Assembly (NCBI RefSeq): GCF_900167165.1
Contig: NZ_FUXM01000004.1
Span: forward strand, 67,265-131,264
Reading direction: 5' to 3'
Length of the DNA: 64,000 nt
Origin: Carboxydocella sporoproducens DSM 16521
GTDB taxonomy: Bacteria; Bacillota; GCA-003054495; Carboxydocellales; Carboxydocellaceae
Shown here: positions 1 through 8,817 of the stretch, in pieces
How the letters are laid out: each line of letters opens with the position of its first letter
How positions within the stretch are numbered: position 1 is the first letter of the stretch
The notes under the pieces: model-generated
What the model was told of the DNA's origin: nothing
The model's database searches: none
What the model saw: only the letters and a program-made list of their open reading frames with translations
Translations under genes and position numbers: made by a program

Positions 1-1
1 T

Positions 2-1999
2 TTGCTGGTGCGGAACCAGGAAAAGGAAAATGCCATTCTCTCCCTGCTGGAACTGGCCGATTTCACCGTCAACCAGGGTCAAATTTACCTGGATGAGGAA
101 GAAAAGGTACTGGAGTTTATTACTGCTTATCTGCCCCGGCTGCAGGAACTGGCTGAAATCTTCTATTCCGAGGAATTTAAAAAACTGCGGGTACGCCCGA
201 CCCTGGATTTTTCCGGGCGGGTGCGTTTGAATGAGGAAGATAATCTGCTGGAAGTCAGTTTTACTTTCCCCGACCTGCCCGAAGAGGAATTGCGGGAGAT
301 CCTGGCTTCCCTGCAGGAAAAGAAAAAATACCACCGGCTCAAGGATGGCTCTTTCCTGCTCCTGCAGCAACAGGAACTCCAGCAACTGGCCCGGCTGCTG
401 GAAAACCTGAATCTCGATGCCAGCGCCCTGCAGGAAGCCACCATCCAGCTGCCCAAATACCGGGCCATGTATCTGGACAGTTTTCTGCGCCAGCACAATC
501 TGCCCAATCTTCGCCGCGACCGGGCTTTTAAACAGCTGGTGCAGTCCATCCTGGAGCCCCAGGACAATGATTATGAAGTGCCTGCTTCTTTGCAAAAGGT
601 GATGCGAGACTACCAGAAAACCGGTTTCCGCTGGCTGAAAACCCTGGCCGCCCACGGCCTGGGCGGCATCCTGGCCGATGACATGGGGCTGGGGAAAACC
701 CTGCAGGTCCTGGCTTTCTTGCTTTCAGAACAGGACACTTCTCCAGGACCATCCCTGGTCATCGCTCCTACCTCCCTGGTCTATAACTGGGAAGCCGAAG
801 CTCGCAAGTTCGCCCCTGAACTGAAAGTTCTGGTGGTCTCGGGGTCCCCAAAAGACCGGCAGGCCCTGCTGGAAAACCTGAACCAGTGGGATCTTGTCAT
901 CACTTCCTATGGCTTGATCCGGCGGGATATTGAACTTTATGCCCGGCAGCAATTTGTTTACTGTTTTCTGGACGAGGCCCAGCACATCAAAAATGCTCAG
1001 ACCGTTAATGCCAAATCGGTCCTGCAAATCAATGCCAGAAGCTATTTTGCCTTAACCGGTACACCCATAGAAAACTCCCTGGCCGAGCTCTGGTCCATTT
1101 TCAATTTCATTCTCCCGGGCTATTTCCCCCATTATCAGGAATTTCGCCGCAAATATGAATTGCCCATTGCCCGGGGCAATCCCGAAGTTCTGGCCGAACT
1201 CAGCCGTCTGGTCAAACCCTTCATCCTGCGCCGGGTGAAAAAGGATGTGTTGAAGGAGCTGCCGGCAAAAATCGAGACGGAAATCAAGGCTCCTCTCACC
1301 GCCGAGCAACAAAAAGTCTATCTGGCCTATTTGAAAAAGGCCCGGGGTGAAATCGCGCAGGAGCTGGCTGCCGCCGGTTTTGAGAAAAGCCGAATGAAAA
1401 TCCTGGCCGCCCTCACCCGGCTCAGGCAGATTTGCTGCCATCCCGCCCTCTTCCTGAACAACTATCGGGGGGACAGCGGCAAATTCCAGCTCTTCCAGGA
1501 AGTCCTGACTGATGCTCTGGCCAGCGGCCATCGGGTGCTGGTTTTTTCCCAGTTTACCTCGATGCTGGACATATTGCACCAGTACCTGTTAGGAGAAGGT
1601 ATCGAGCATTTTTATCTTCATGGTTCTGTCAAGCCAGAAGAACGCCTGAGCATGGCCCACTCCTTTAACCAGGGCCAGGGCAAAGTCTTCCTGATTTCCC
1701 TGAAAGCCGGGGGTACCGGTCTCAATCTTACCGGTGCCGATATGGTTATTCACTATGACCCCTGGTGGAATCCCGCTGTCGAGGAACAGGCCACGGACCG
1801 GGCCTACCGTATCGGTCAAAACAAGGCCGTTCAGGTGATTAAGCTGATCAGCCAGGGCACTATTGAAGAAAAGGTTTTTGCTCTACAACAACGCAAAAAG
1901 GAACTGATCGCTTCCGTCATCCAGCCCGGTGAAACTTTCCTCTCCAAATTGACAGAAGCAGAGCTAAGGGAATTGTTTGATCTGACCACCACTGGTTGA
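2..1999 (+). CDS. SNF2-family DNA/RNA helicase, 3' part of gene
   Basis: Swi2/Snf2 ATPase of the bacterial RapA/YwqA type, acting on DNA or nucleoprotein. The visible 665 residues contain Walker A (DDMGLGKTLQ, about residue 227), the Walker B box DEAQ (about 325), the SNF2 signature ALTGTPIEN and a full C-terminal helicase domain ending in DPWWNPAVEEQATDRAYRIGQ-like motif VI. The reading frame is open to the left edge of the window, and full-length relatives usually carry several hundred more N-terminal residues (often a SWIM zinc domain), so the true start lies outside. It has no sequence link to the defence-island helicase at 4924-8790. The substrate is unknown. Confidence 0.9.
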   Translation: MLVRNQEKENAILSLLELADFTVNQGQIYLDEEEKVLEFITAYLPRLQELAEIFYSEEFKKLRVRPTLDFSGRVRLNEEDNLLEVSFTFPDLPEEELREILASLQEKKKYHRLKDGSFLLLQQQELQQLARLLENLNLDASALQEATIQLPKYRAMYLDSFLRQHNLPNLRRDRAFKQLVQSILEPQDNDYEVPASLQKVMRDYQKTGFRWLKTLAAHGLGGILADDMGLGKTLQVLAFLLSEQDTSPGPSLVIAPTSLVYNWEAEARKFAPELKVLVVSGSPKDRQALLENLNQWDLVITSYGLIRRDIELYARQQFVYCFLDEAQHIKNAQTVNAKSVLQINARSYFALTGTPIENSLAELWSIFNFILPGYFPHYQEFRRKYELPIARGNPEVLAELSRLVKPFILRRVKKDVLKELPAKIETEIKAPLTAEQQKVYLAYLKKARGEIAQELAAAGFEKSRMKILAALTRLRQICCHPALFLNNYRGDSGKFQLFQEVLTDALASGHRVLVFSQFTSMLDILHQYLLGEGIEHFYLHGSVKPEERLSMAHSFNQGQGKVFLISLKAGGTGLNLTGADMVIHYDPWWNPAVEEQATDRAYRIGQNKAVQVIKLISQGTIEEKVFALQQRKKELIASVIQPGETFLSKLTEAELRELFDLTTTG

Positions 2000-2056
2000 C
2001 AATTTACAGCCAGACGGTCTAAGGTAGAAATGAAAAAAATGGGAGGTAAGAGAGAA

Positions 2057-2851
2057 ATGAACTGGGAGAAAGTGAAACTGGAACAAAAAGGGGCAGTAGC
2101 TTTCATCACCCTCAACCGGCCCCAGGAATTCAACGCTCTGGATGGCCAGCTGGGCGAGGAGCTGATCCAGGCCATCGAGCACTGCCGGGAAAATGACGCC
2201 ATCCGGGCGGTGGTGATCACCGGTGCCGGCAAAGCCTTCAGCGTGGGCGGAGACTTAAAAAAGGCCAGCAGTGCCATCGGCACTCCCCAGCAGAGTATTT
2301 TCTTCCGGGATGTGACCAAGAGCCTGAACCGCTTCATTATGGACCTGCGCCTGCTGCCCAAGCCGGTCATCGCTGCCATCAATGGCGCCGTAGGCGGTGC
2401 CGGCTTCACCCTGGCTCTGGCCTGTGACCTGCGCCTGGCTGCCGCATCTGCCCGCTTCAAGCAGGCCTATACCAGCGCCGGCCTCACTCCTGATGGAGCC
2501 TTCACCTACCTGGCCGGAGCCGTGCTGGGCCTGGGCCGGGTCAGTGAACTGCTGTTACTGGACCCGGTGGTCAGCGCGGAACAGGCCCTGGCTCTGGGGC
2601 TGGTGCACCGGGTGGTAGCTGATGAGGAATTGCCGGCGGCAGCTCTGCAGCTGGCCGAGCAGCTGGCCGCCGGACCCACTCTGGCCTTTGCCCGCAGCAA
2701 GGCCCTGCTCAATGAGGGGCTGTTGCCGGAACTGGCCCGCATCCTGGAACTGGAACGGCAGACTATCATGCAGTCCTGTCTGAGCGAGGATTATGTAGAG
2801 GGGGTAAGGGCGTTTTTTGATAAAAGGAAGCCTGAGTTTCGGGGGAGATAG
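2057..2851 (+). CDS. enoyl-CoA hydratase/isomerase family protein
   Basis: Crotonase-fold enzyme, 264 residues, the normal length for the family. The acyl-CoA oxyanion-hole segments are visible: AVVITGAGKAFSVGGDL near residue 55 and AAINGAVGGAGFTLALACDL near residue 105. ATG 2057 is chosen because GGGAGGT (2041-2047) lies 9 nt upstream; an in-frame ATG at 2030 lacks such a site. The glutamates of true hydratases cannot be assigned with confidence, so hydratase, isomerase and thioesterase activities all remain possible. It stands alone, 57 nt after the SNF2 gene, and is followed by a strong terminator. Confidence 0.85.
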   Translation: MNWEKVKLEQKGAVAFITLNRPQEFNALDGQLGEELIQAIEHCRENDAIRAVVITGAGKAFSVGGDLKKASSAIGTPQQSIFFRDVTKSLNRFIMDLRLLPKPVIAAINGAVGGAGFTLALACDLRLAAASARFKQAYTSAGLTPDGAFTYLAGAVLGLGRVSELLLLDPVVSAEQALALGLVHRVVADEELPAAALQLAEQLAAGPTLAFARSKALLNEGLLPELARILELERQTIMQSCLSEDYVEGVRAFFDKRKPEFRGR

Positions 2852-2872
2852 GAAGGAAGAAGGGAATAAAGT

Positions 2873-2915
2873 AAGAGGAGGTCTAGTCAACATAATTCAA
2901 GACCTCCTCTTTTTT
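2873..2915. terminator. bidirectional intrinsic terminator
   Basis: An 11-bp perfect stem (AAGAGGAGGTC / GACCTCCTCTT) with a 20-nt loop, followed by T6 on the plus strand and preceded by an A-rich stretch. It serves the enoyl-CoA hydratase gene from the left and the nuclease-like gene from the right, whose stop codon lies inside the loop. Confidence 0.85.
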
Positions 2916-3629
2916 ATATGTTTTCTTATATAGAGAAATTCTTATAATATCTTCTGGTCCAATGCATTTAAGAAATGCATATCCCCAATTTTCATTTAGG
3001 TTTTTCTGGGCTTTTTTATAGTCTACATTATAACATGCTATGAAAATTGCCGGTTCACAGTAGTGCTCTTTTAAATAGTTATATACATTCACCATATATA
3101 GGATTTGATTTTTTATTTTATCTTTGATTCTTTCAAAAGGCATATTAGAAGGGATTGAGTTATTTATATTGGTCTTACATTCGAGTATTTCTAAAGGAGA
3201 AGTATCATTATTATAAAAAACAACATCACAGCGGTGATCGCTGTTTCCAATAATTACTTCACCATCCATAATTCGAGGCTCTAAAAAAGCATTTATAGCA
3301 TGATTGATTTTAAATGGACCTAGTTCATAAACAATATTTTCCAGAATTTCAGATCGTATTTTCTCAAAGTTTAAACTTCTGTATATATTTTTAATTAGAT
3401 CAATGATTTTATTCTTTTTCTCCGAACATAAAGTTAGTGCCGGGTTATTTATCGTGTCACTAATGTATCTATCTATTTCTTCAAGATTAGCGTTATCATT
3501 TATCGAATATATGGCAAAAATCCTTGAAATATATCTTAAAAGAATTAAATTATTTTTTATTTCTTCAGTTATTTGCTGAATTACTGGATTTGAACTGGGT
3601 TTTTTATATTTAATAAAAGAAAGAGACAT
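2883..3629 (-). CDS. PD-(D/E)XK nuclease-like protein in a SecB-like gene unit
   Basis: 248 residues, no named family recognised. Near residue 150 the segment HRCDVVFYN is followed about nine residues later by LEILECKTNI, the D...ExK arrangement of PD-(D/E)XK nucleases. The N-terminal half is helical and Lys/Glu/Asn rich. The start is ATG at 3629, preceded by AGGTGAT; the longer frame to 3686 would overlap the upstream gene. It is the last gene of a three-gene minus-strand unit, 10 nt after the SecB-like gene. Very AT-rich, unlike the flanking housekeeping genes, which points to horizontal acquisition. Nuclease activity is an inference from the motif; it could be a toxin, an effector or a defence restriction enzyme. 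Confidence 0.6.
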   Translation of the reverse strand: MSLSFIKYKKPSSNPVIQQITEEIKNNLILLRYISRIFAIYSINDNANLEEIDRYISDTINNPALTLCSEKKNKIIDLIKNIYRSLNFEKIRSEILENIVYELGPFKINHAINAFLEPRIMDGEVIIGNSDHRCDVVFYNNDTSPLEILECKTNINNSIPSNMPFERIKDKIKNQILYMVNVYNYLKEHYCEPAIFIACYNVDYKKAQKNLNENWGYAFLKCIGPEDIIRISLYKKTYKKEEVLNYVD

Positions 3630-3639
3630 TTTAATCACC

Positions 3640-4122
3640 TTAGAATACAGGTAAATTTTTGTACGGAGGTATAAACAAAGGCGCAAAACCCATTCTGGTA
3701 GTTAAATTACTCACTAATTCCCTTGCGTAGGGCCAGGCATTAATAATCACATTTCTATTTGCAAATTCAGAAAAGACTTCTTCTGTAAATTCATTTATTA
3801 ATTTTTTGTTTTCATCATTGACCAAAAAATTATAACTTAATGTGAATTGCAGAGATATTGTAAAACACTTATCTTCATCTTTAATGTTTTCATCTATACC
3901 CTCTCCCTCGTTATTCCCGGAATATGCAATAACAGTCATATTAAAAGGCACATTAAGTTCGTAGCCATTATGATTTATTTCTAGTATTTCGAATTTTATT
4001 CCTATATTTAATAATTGTTCTTGCTTATTAAAATTTTCATTTTTTATTACGTGTAATAAATCTAGCTCAATTGAGTTTAAATTTATCAACGAAATAAACG
4101 TATTATATAATTTTTCATCCAT
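3640..4122 (-). CDS. SecB-like chaperone
   Basis: 160 residues, close to the length of SecB proteins. The C-terminal segment INAWPYARELVSNLTTRMGF followed by PLFIPPY matches the conserved SecB block (PYxRE...SxLxxRxGFPxLxLxP). Housekeeping SecB is generally absent from Firmicutes; SecB-like copies outside proteobacteria are mostly known as the chaperone of toxin-antitoxin-chaperone (TAC) units. Start ATG 4122 has GAGGAGG 8 nt upstream. It is flanked by an uncharacterised 172-residue gene upstream and the nuclease-like gene downstream, all AT-rich and co-directional. Inference: it controls folding or stability of one of the neighbours rather than general export. Confidence 0.75.
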   Translation of the reverse strand: MDEKLYNTFISLINLNSIELDLLHVIKNENFNKQEQLLNIGIKFEILEINHNGYELNVPFNMTVIAYSGNNEGEGIDENIKDEDKCFTISLQFTLSYNFLVNDENKKLINEFTEEVFSEFANRNVIINAWPYARELVSNLTTRMGFAPLFIPPYKNLPVF

Positions 4123-4183
4123 AAGATATTCCTCCTCAATAAGATTTCGCTTATTTTCCCACAAAAAAATCAGCTTATATTAA

Positions 4184-4702
4184 TTAAGCTGATCTGTAGT
4201 GCAAATAATAGTGCAAATTATATTTTTTAACAAGTACCATTTTATTATTGTTATTTATTTTCACTTTTCGTGTTTTTAAACCTGGTATACTATAAAGATC
4301 CATATCAATTTCTAAATAACAGGGTACTTCAGATAAATAGTTTAACAAAATATTATAATTTGCTTGTGTCTTTTCACTCTGAAATAAGTTTTTCGATGTT
4401 AAAATATGATGTTCAATAATCTTACATAGACGTTCATATTGAACATTATTGATATCTTTAGTTTTTAAAGTTTCTTTTATCCTATTGCAAATTACCATCA
4501 TTTTTTTTTCAATATCATCAACATCTTCTAAATATTCATCCCCGTTTTCTATATTGCCACTATTTTCCTTAATTTCTTTAATTTTTTGTTGTAAAACTTT
4601 AAAAAAATTAGAAAGTCTTTCTTCCAGAATAAAAAAAATATTATTCATATTAATATCGGAAATATAAAATTGATGACTCCTTAATAAATTTATTTTCCTC
4701 AT
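4184..4702 (-). CDS. uncharacterised protein, first gene of SecB-like unit
   Basis: 172 residues, family not recognised. The N-terminal two thirds is predicted to be helical and coiled-coil-like, with many Lys/Glu/Asn (residues about 25-120); the C-terminal part has beta-type, aromatic segments (YLEIDMDLYS, LHYYLHYRSA). The start is taken at ATG 4702 with GAGGTG 8 nt upstream; an alternative ATG at 4723 with AAGGTGG 11 nt upstream would add seven residues. It precedes the SecB-like gene by 61 nt. In TAC systems the gene beside the chaperone is often its client antitoxin, so this could be the chaperone-dependent partner, but nothing in its sequence proves that. Confidence 0.6.
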   Translation of the reverse strand: MRKINLLRSHQFYISDINMNNIFFILEERLSNFFKVLQQKIKEIKENSGNIENGDEYLEDVDDIEKKMMVICNRIKETLKTKDINNVQYERLCKIIEHHILTSKNLFQSEKTQANYNILLNYLSEVPCYLEIDMDLYSIPGLKTRKVKINNNNKMVLVKKYNLHYYLHYRSA

Positions 4703-4870
4703 AACCAGTTCACCTCTAATCATTTCCGTATTACCACCTTACCATAAAATAGTTTTTCCTGTCAATATTTTCAGTCTTGTTTTGAGATTTATTACTTACT
4801 ATGAAAAATTATCCCACCAAATGCCTTCTCTAAACATATTTTCGAATAAAATACCATAATTTGATTTTGA

Positions 4871-4908
4871 AAAAAATGCCTACCCGGATAACCGGATAGA
4901 CATTTTTT
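4871..4908 (-). terminator. intrinsic terminator after the PLD-SNF2 helicase gene
   Basis: An imperfect stem of about 12 bp (minus strand ATGTCTATCCGG / CCGGGTAGGCAT, G-T pairs) with loop TTAT. T6 follows it on both strands. It lies 16 nt past the helicase stop and separates the defence operon from the SecB-like unit. Confidence 0.75.
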
Positions 4909-4923
4909 CGTCATAGTAATTGC

Positions 4924-7900
4924 TTAATCAAGATAACTCAATATTTCTTTTTTTATTGAATTCAAAACCTGCTCAGCCTGTATCCTGCTACTGCTTTGTT
5001 TTAATCTGGCAGCTATTCTACGAGCACTATTAAGGGCACTTTGGGCCAAAATGGTATCAACGACAATTTCCCACCGTTGGCCGATTATTCTATTACAGGT
5101 AAATAATAAATTGTTTTTGTATCTTTCAAGATATGGTGCGTTTTCCAGAACATATCTTATTTTGTTTCTATCATTGAAAAGCTTTTCAATCTCCTGACAG
5201 ACTTCATTTAAGGTAGCTCCTTCACGCATACTTTTGGCTTTGTCTTCTATCATTTCATAGGCTATAAGCAGGCTTAAAATATATTGAGCCTTAGCCTTAT
5301 CAAGATTAATTTTTTCAATGACCCTGGCACGATTGATATCTACCAGTTCTTGCTCAAACAATACCTTTAATTCTTTTCTCAGTAATTCAACTTCATCATC
5401 AGTAATCTCATCATCTTCAACTAAATTCAAACCAGTTAAATCTGACCAGCCCGTAATCAGACGAATCTCCCGTGTGCCATTTGGACCTCTACAAACAACT
5501 CCATAACCTACAACCTCATAGCTTTCGTTTTCTTCCAGAGCTACTGAAATTCTTTTTACACTTTTAGGCATATCAAAACTTGATAGATGATCAAGCAAAG
5601 TATCGAAAACAGGATCACCGTAGGATGCAAAATGCAAATTTCTGACCCTGGCGCCCTGTTCATATAAGCTGCGTGAAACAGTCAACCTGGTATTGGAGGG
5701 TATGTTGGCAATACCATCCAATTTCAAAATAAGCTCATCAGCCTGCCACTCTACCTTGCAGCCCAGGTTCTGCATGTATTCTGATTCTGCTAATCCCTCC
5801 CAAATAGCCGATAGATCAACAGGCGCCTTTTGCTTATGATACTTTTCTTCCATTTTCAGGTATATATTGTATAGATCTTCGGCCTTTATCTCCATTTTTT
5901 CGTTTTGTTGTTTTTGATACATAATTCTCTCTTTAGCTCTTTGTTCCAACTCTTCTTCTGTCAATTCCCCTTCGGTCAATTGTCTAAACTCCTCTGGTTC
6001 GATAGGTAAGAGGGAAATTTGCTGAGTTCCGACAATATGATTAGCCTGTGCTAATCGGTTTAGCAAACGCCCATAAACAATTTCTTCTGCACTTCCTAGA
6101 TAGCATAAGTTAATAACATATATGTTCTCATATTTTTGTCCAATCCGGTCAATACGACCAATCCGCTGTTCAATCTTCATAGGGTTCCAGCCTAAATCGA
6201 AATTGATAAGCATGTCTGCAGTTTGTAAGTTCAAACCTTCGGCCGCAGCATCAGTACAGACAAGAATATCTATTTCACCTCTTAAAAATCGCTCTTTGAC
6301 TACCTCTCGGTCAACCATAACCATCCGACTCGTTTTGGGATCAAAATATTCTGCCCCCTGTCCCGAATAGGTACCAACAAGAATATTGGGATCAGCCTGT
6401 TGCAGGCGGAAAACAATATCTTTTAGAGTATCATAAAAACGGGTAAAAATAACAGTTTGCCGTAAACGTTTGCTTTGTTGATTCCGCCTTTGGTCAAGAA
6501 TGGATAATAATTTCTGCATCTTAGAGGATGGCCAGGATATATCCTGCATTTTGTTCAACATTTCCGTAAGCCGTTCTTTCTCCCATTCCAAATCATCTTT
6601 ATTCCGATGCTTTAATAAAGATTCAACTGCAATCTCATCTTCTTCATACTCAGTTTCTTCAATAACTTCTTTCCACCTCATTTCCGAGCTTTCTGACTCA
6701 TTTGTAAAAGAAGCTTGAAATTTTAATGTGGCTTCAACTTTATCTAGACGACGCTTCAGGGTTTCCCGCAAAGCAAATAGACTGGATGCAAATCGTAGTC
6801 TAAGAAAACTGAGCATATAGGTGAGCATTTGTTTAAGGGGCTGGCTTCCGCTGGTATTAATCTGGCGCGATAATTCCTTACAATATTTCTCAAGGTCATC
6901 ATAGATTTCTCGTTCCAAAGGAGTAAACTCCACTGGTATTGTCTGCACATGCCTTTTAGCCAAATTTTGTTGTAACTGTCCCTTTTCCCGATATATTTCT
7001 AGCAATTGCCGATTATGTCTTAACATTACTCTGCCCAAAGGAGAAATCGCGAATAACACTTTCAGAATATGTTCCTTTTCCCGGTTACGAGGAATTCTCC
7101 CATAATTTATCCAGTTACGAAATGCACTGTTTCTATGATCTACTACACATTCCTGTACATAATCCCATACCATCGGATCTTCAGATTTAACTGCATTAAC
7201 TACCTGATGCAAAAAGTCCCATTCTTCTTGAGATACAGATTGATCGTATAAAATTTTGGCAAGTACCTCATAATATTGTAAAGTCAAGGTAGGATCAAAC
7301 TGAAATGCTCCTGCCCTGTTAGTTAAGGCAAGCAGATCACACACCTCAACAGGATGAATTTGCATTGGTGTAGCTGTAGCTAACCACAGGCTTCTCGCTT
7401 TTCTGCGCAAAATATCTCTTACCAGTTCATACAACTGGCCAAACTCCGGGTAGGCTGTTAAACCTGCTGCAGGATTTTGTCTCCTGGCATAATGCGCTTC
7501 ATCCAGAAGGACAATATCAAAATCCAATGCCTTATGCAATTCATTTTTTCGTTCCTGCCGTACTAATATCCCGGTTGACGCAATCATTAAATTCTTGTCA
7601 AATAAGTTACTGGCCTGTCTATTTTCTTTTCTTGGGAAAATATACTCATGACAGATTTCAGGACTCGTTTTTACAAGGGCAAAAGGTAAAAGCATCTTTT
7701 CTGCCATTTGTCTCTGCCACTGAATAGTCAAACTGGCAGGTGCTGCTATTAGTATGCGTTTAACCAATCCAGATAAATAAAGAGACCGAATGGCCAAGCC
7801 AGCTTCAATAGTTTTTCCTAAACCCACTTCGTCACAGAGCAAATAAGAATAGGGCCAGGTGTCAATCAATTTGCGGACAACCATCTTTTGATGCGGCCAG

Positions 7901-8790
7901 GGCTCAACCGGCGCTGTCTCCAAACCAACATATTTGCCTCCAGGCAAACGAGGTCCATCCTTGATCAGGGCAAATTTTAACCTTTCCAGGGCAGATGGAG
8001 GTTTAACCGGGGGTGTATAGGCTCTGGTCCCATCCACCTCTACTGGAAAATCAAGATTTTCGGCAAATTTTATCAAGCGCAGCTTTACTGCCTCCGGCAA
8101 AGTAAACACAGGCAAATGAGCCATTTTCCCGGTCCAGATTTGCTCAAATTGTTCTTCAGCTTCCTCAACCCTTTGTCGTTCTATGTCCCCCCACCAGTCA
8201 CAATGAATATCAAGATTTTCTGCATTATACACATAGGCAGTCCTTGATTCATTTAATGTTCCTGAACCATAAAGCCGGTTTCCAAACTCATCGGTAAGAA
8301 TAAACCATTTCTCGTGGACGTAGCCATCAGCAACAGAATCAATAGTAAGAGGCTCTCCGGTTACGCGATGTAACCGGAAAGCCACTTTTACTTCCAGATA
8401 GCCACGAGCCACCATCCAGGCTAATAAATTAACCCCGTTTTTTACTTCCTCTGACCATATTTCAGAATGGTCCAGCTGTTTATTCAAGTTTGCGGCCAGC
8501 CGTAATGAATCACCTTTTAATATTGCCTTAACATCCTCAGGCTCCAGATCCGCACCAACGATTAGCCGCATTTTACCACCGCGCCCGATAAAGGCAGAAA
8601 ACCCCTGCGAAGCAGCCGCCAGAGAAGATGAGCGAAAATAACCGGCGACACGATCATATTTCACTGCCAAACTCAGGGCAGGAATATAAAAGTCATGCAG
8701 CATATCTACCGGTCGACCATCGATTATGGTAGAAGATGTTTTGTAAGAAAGGCGCCATTGGCGGGACTGCAAACCTTGAGCTTGTACCAT
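4924..8790 (-). CDS. defence helicase: PLD domain fused to SNF2 helicase
   Basis: 1288 residues. Residues about 25-230 form a phospholipase D-like module: YDRVAGYFRSSSLAAASQG near the start, then VHEKWFILTDE...GSGTLN, a slightly altered HxK..D..GSxxN signature. Residues about 300-900 are a RapA-type SNF2 helicase: Walker A CDEVGLGKTIE, Walker B LLDEAH, and motif VI NPMKIEQRIGRIDRIGQ. The last 350 residues are unassigned. Start ATG 8790 is preceded by GGGGGAG, 27 nt after the methylase stop. It is the last gene of a four-gene operon with a DNA methylase and a DUF499 ATPase, so a role in sensing and destroying foreign DNA is inferred. DISARM carries PLD and SNF2 functions on separate genes; here they are fused. 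Confidence 0.85.
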   Translation of the reverse strand: MVQAQGLQSRQWRLSYKTSSTIIDGRPVDMLHDFYIPALSLAVKYDRVAGYFRSSSLAAASQGFSAFIGRGGKMRLIVGADLEPEDVKAILKGDSLRLAANLNKQLDHSEIWSEEVKNGVNLLAWMVARGYLEVKVAFRLHRVTGEPLTIDSVADGYVHEKWFILTDEFGNRLYGSGTLNESRTAYVYNAENLDIHCDWWGDIERQRVEEAEEQFEQIWTGKMAHLPVFTLPEAVKLRLIKFAENLDFPVEVDGTRAYTPPVKPPSALERLKFALIKDGPRLPGGKYVGLETAPVEPWPHQKMVVRKLIDTWPYSYLLCDEVGLGKTIEAGLAIRSLYLSGLVKRILIAAPASLTIQWQRQMAEKMLLPFALVKTSPEICHEYIFPRKENRQASNLFDKNLMIASTGILVRQERKNELHKALDFDIVLLDEAHYARRQNPAAGLTAYPEFGQLYELVRDILRRKARSLWLATATPMQIHPVEVCDLLALTNRAGAFQFDPTLTLQYYEVLAKILYDQSVSQEEWDFLHQVVNAVKSEDPMVWDYVQECVVDHRNSAFRNWINYGRIPRNREKEHILKVLFAISPLGRVMLRHNRQLLEIYREKGQLQQNLAKRHVQTIPVEFTPLEREIYDDLEKYCKELSRQINTSGSQPLKQMLTYMLSFLRLRFASSLFALRETLKRRLDKVEATLKFQASFTNESESSEMRWKEVIEETEYEEDEIAVESLLKHRNKDDLEWEKERLTEMLNKMQDISWPSSKMQKLLSILDQRRNQQSKRLRQTVIFTRFYDTLKDIVFRLQQADPNILVGTYSGQGAEYFDPKTSRMVMVDREVVKERFLRGEIDILVCTDAAAEGLNLQTADMLINFDLGWNPMKIEQRIGRIDRIGQKYENIYVINLCYLGSAEEIVYGRLLNRLAQANHIVGTQQISLLPIEPEEFRQLTEGELTEEELEQRAKERIMYQKQQNEKMEIKAEDLYNIYLKMEEKYHKQKAPVDLSAIWEGLAESEYMQNLGCKVEWQADELILKLDGIANIPSNTRLTVSRSLYEQGARVRNLHFASYGDPVFDTLLDHLSSFDMPKSVKRISVALEENESYEVVGYGVVCRGPNGTREIRLITGWSDLTGLNLVEDDEITDDEVELLRKELKVLFEQELVDINRARVIEKINLDKAKAQYILSLLIAYEMIEDKAKSMREGATLNEVCQEIEKLFNDRNKIRYVLENAPYLERYKNNLLFTCNRIIGQRWEIVVDTILAQSALNSARRIAARLKQSSSRIQAEQVLNSIKKEILSYLD

Positions 8791-8817
8791 TATTCTCCCC
8801 CACAACCCAGTTTAGTC

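Noticed and set aside
3640..4122. SecB-like gene as a housekeeping secB
   Set aside because: AT-rich context, linkage to unknown and nuclease-like genes, and the usual lack of SecB in Firmicutes argue for an accessory role.
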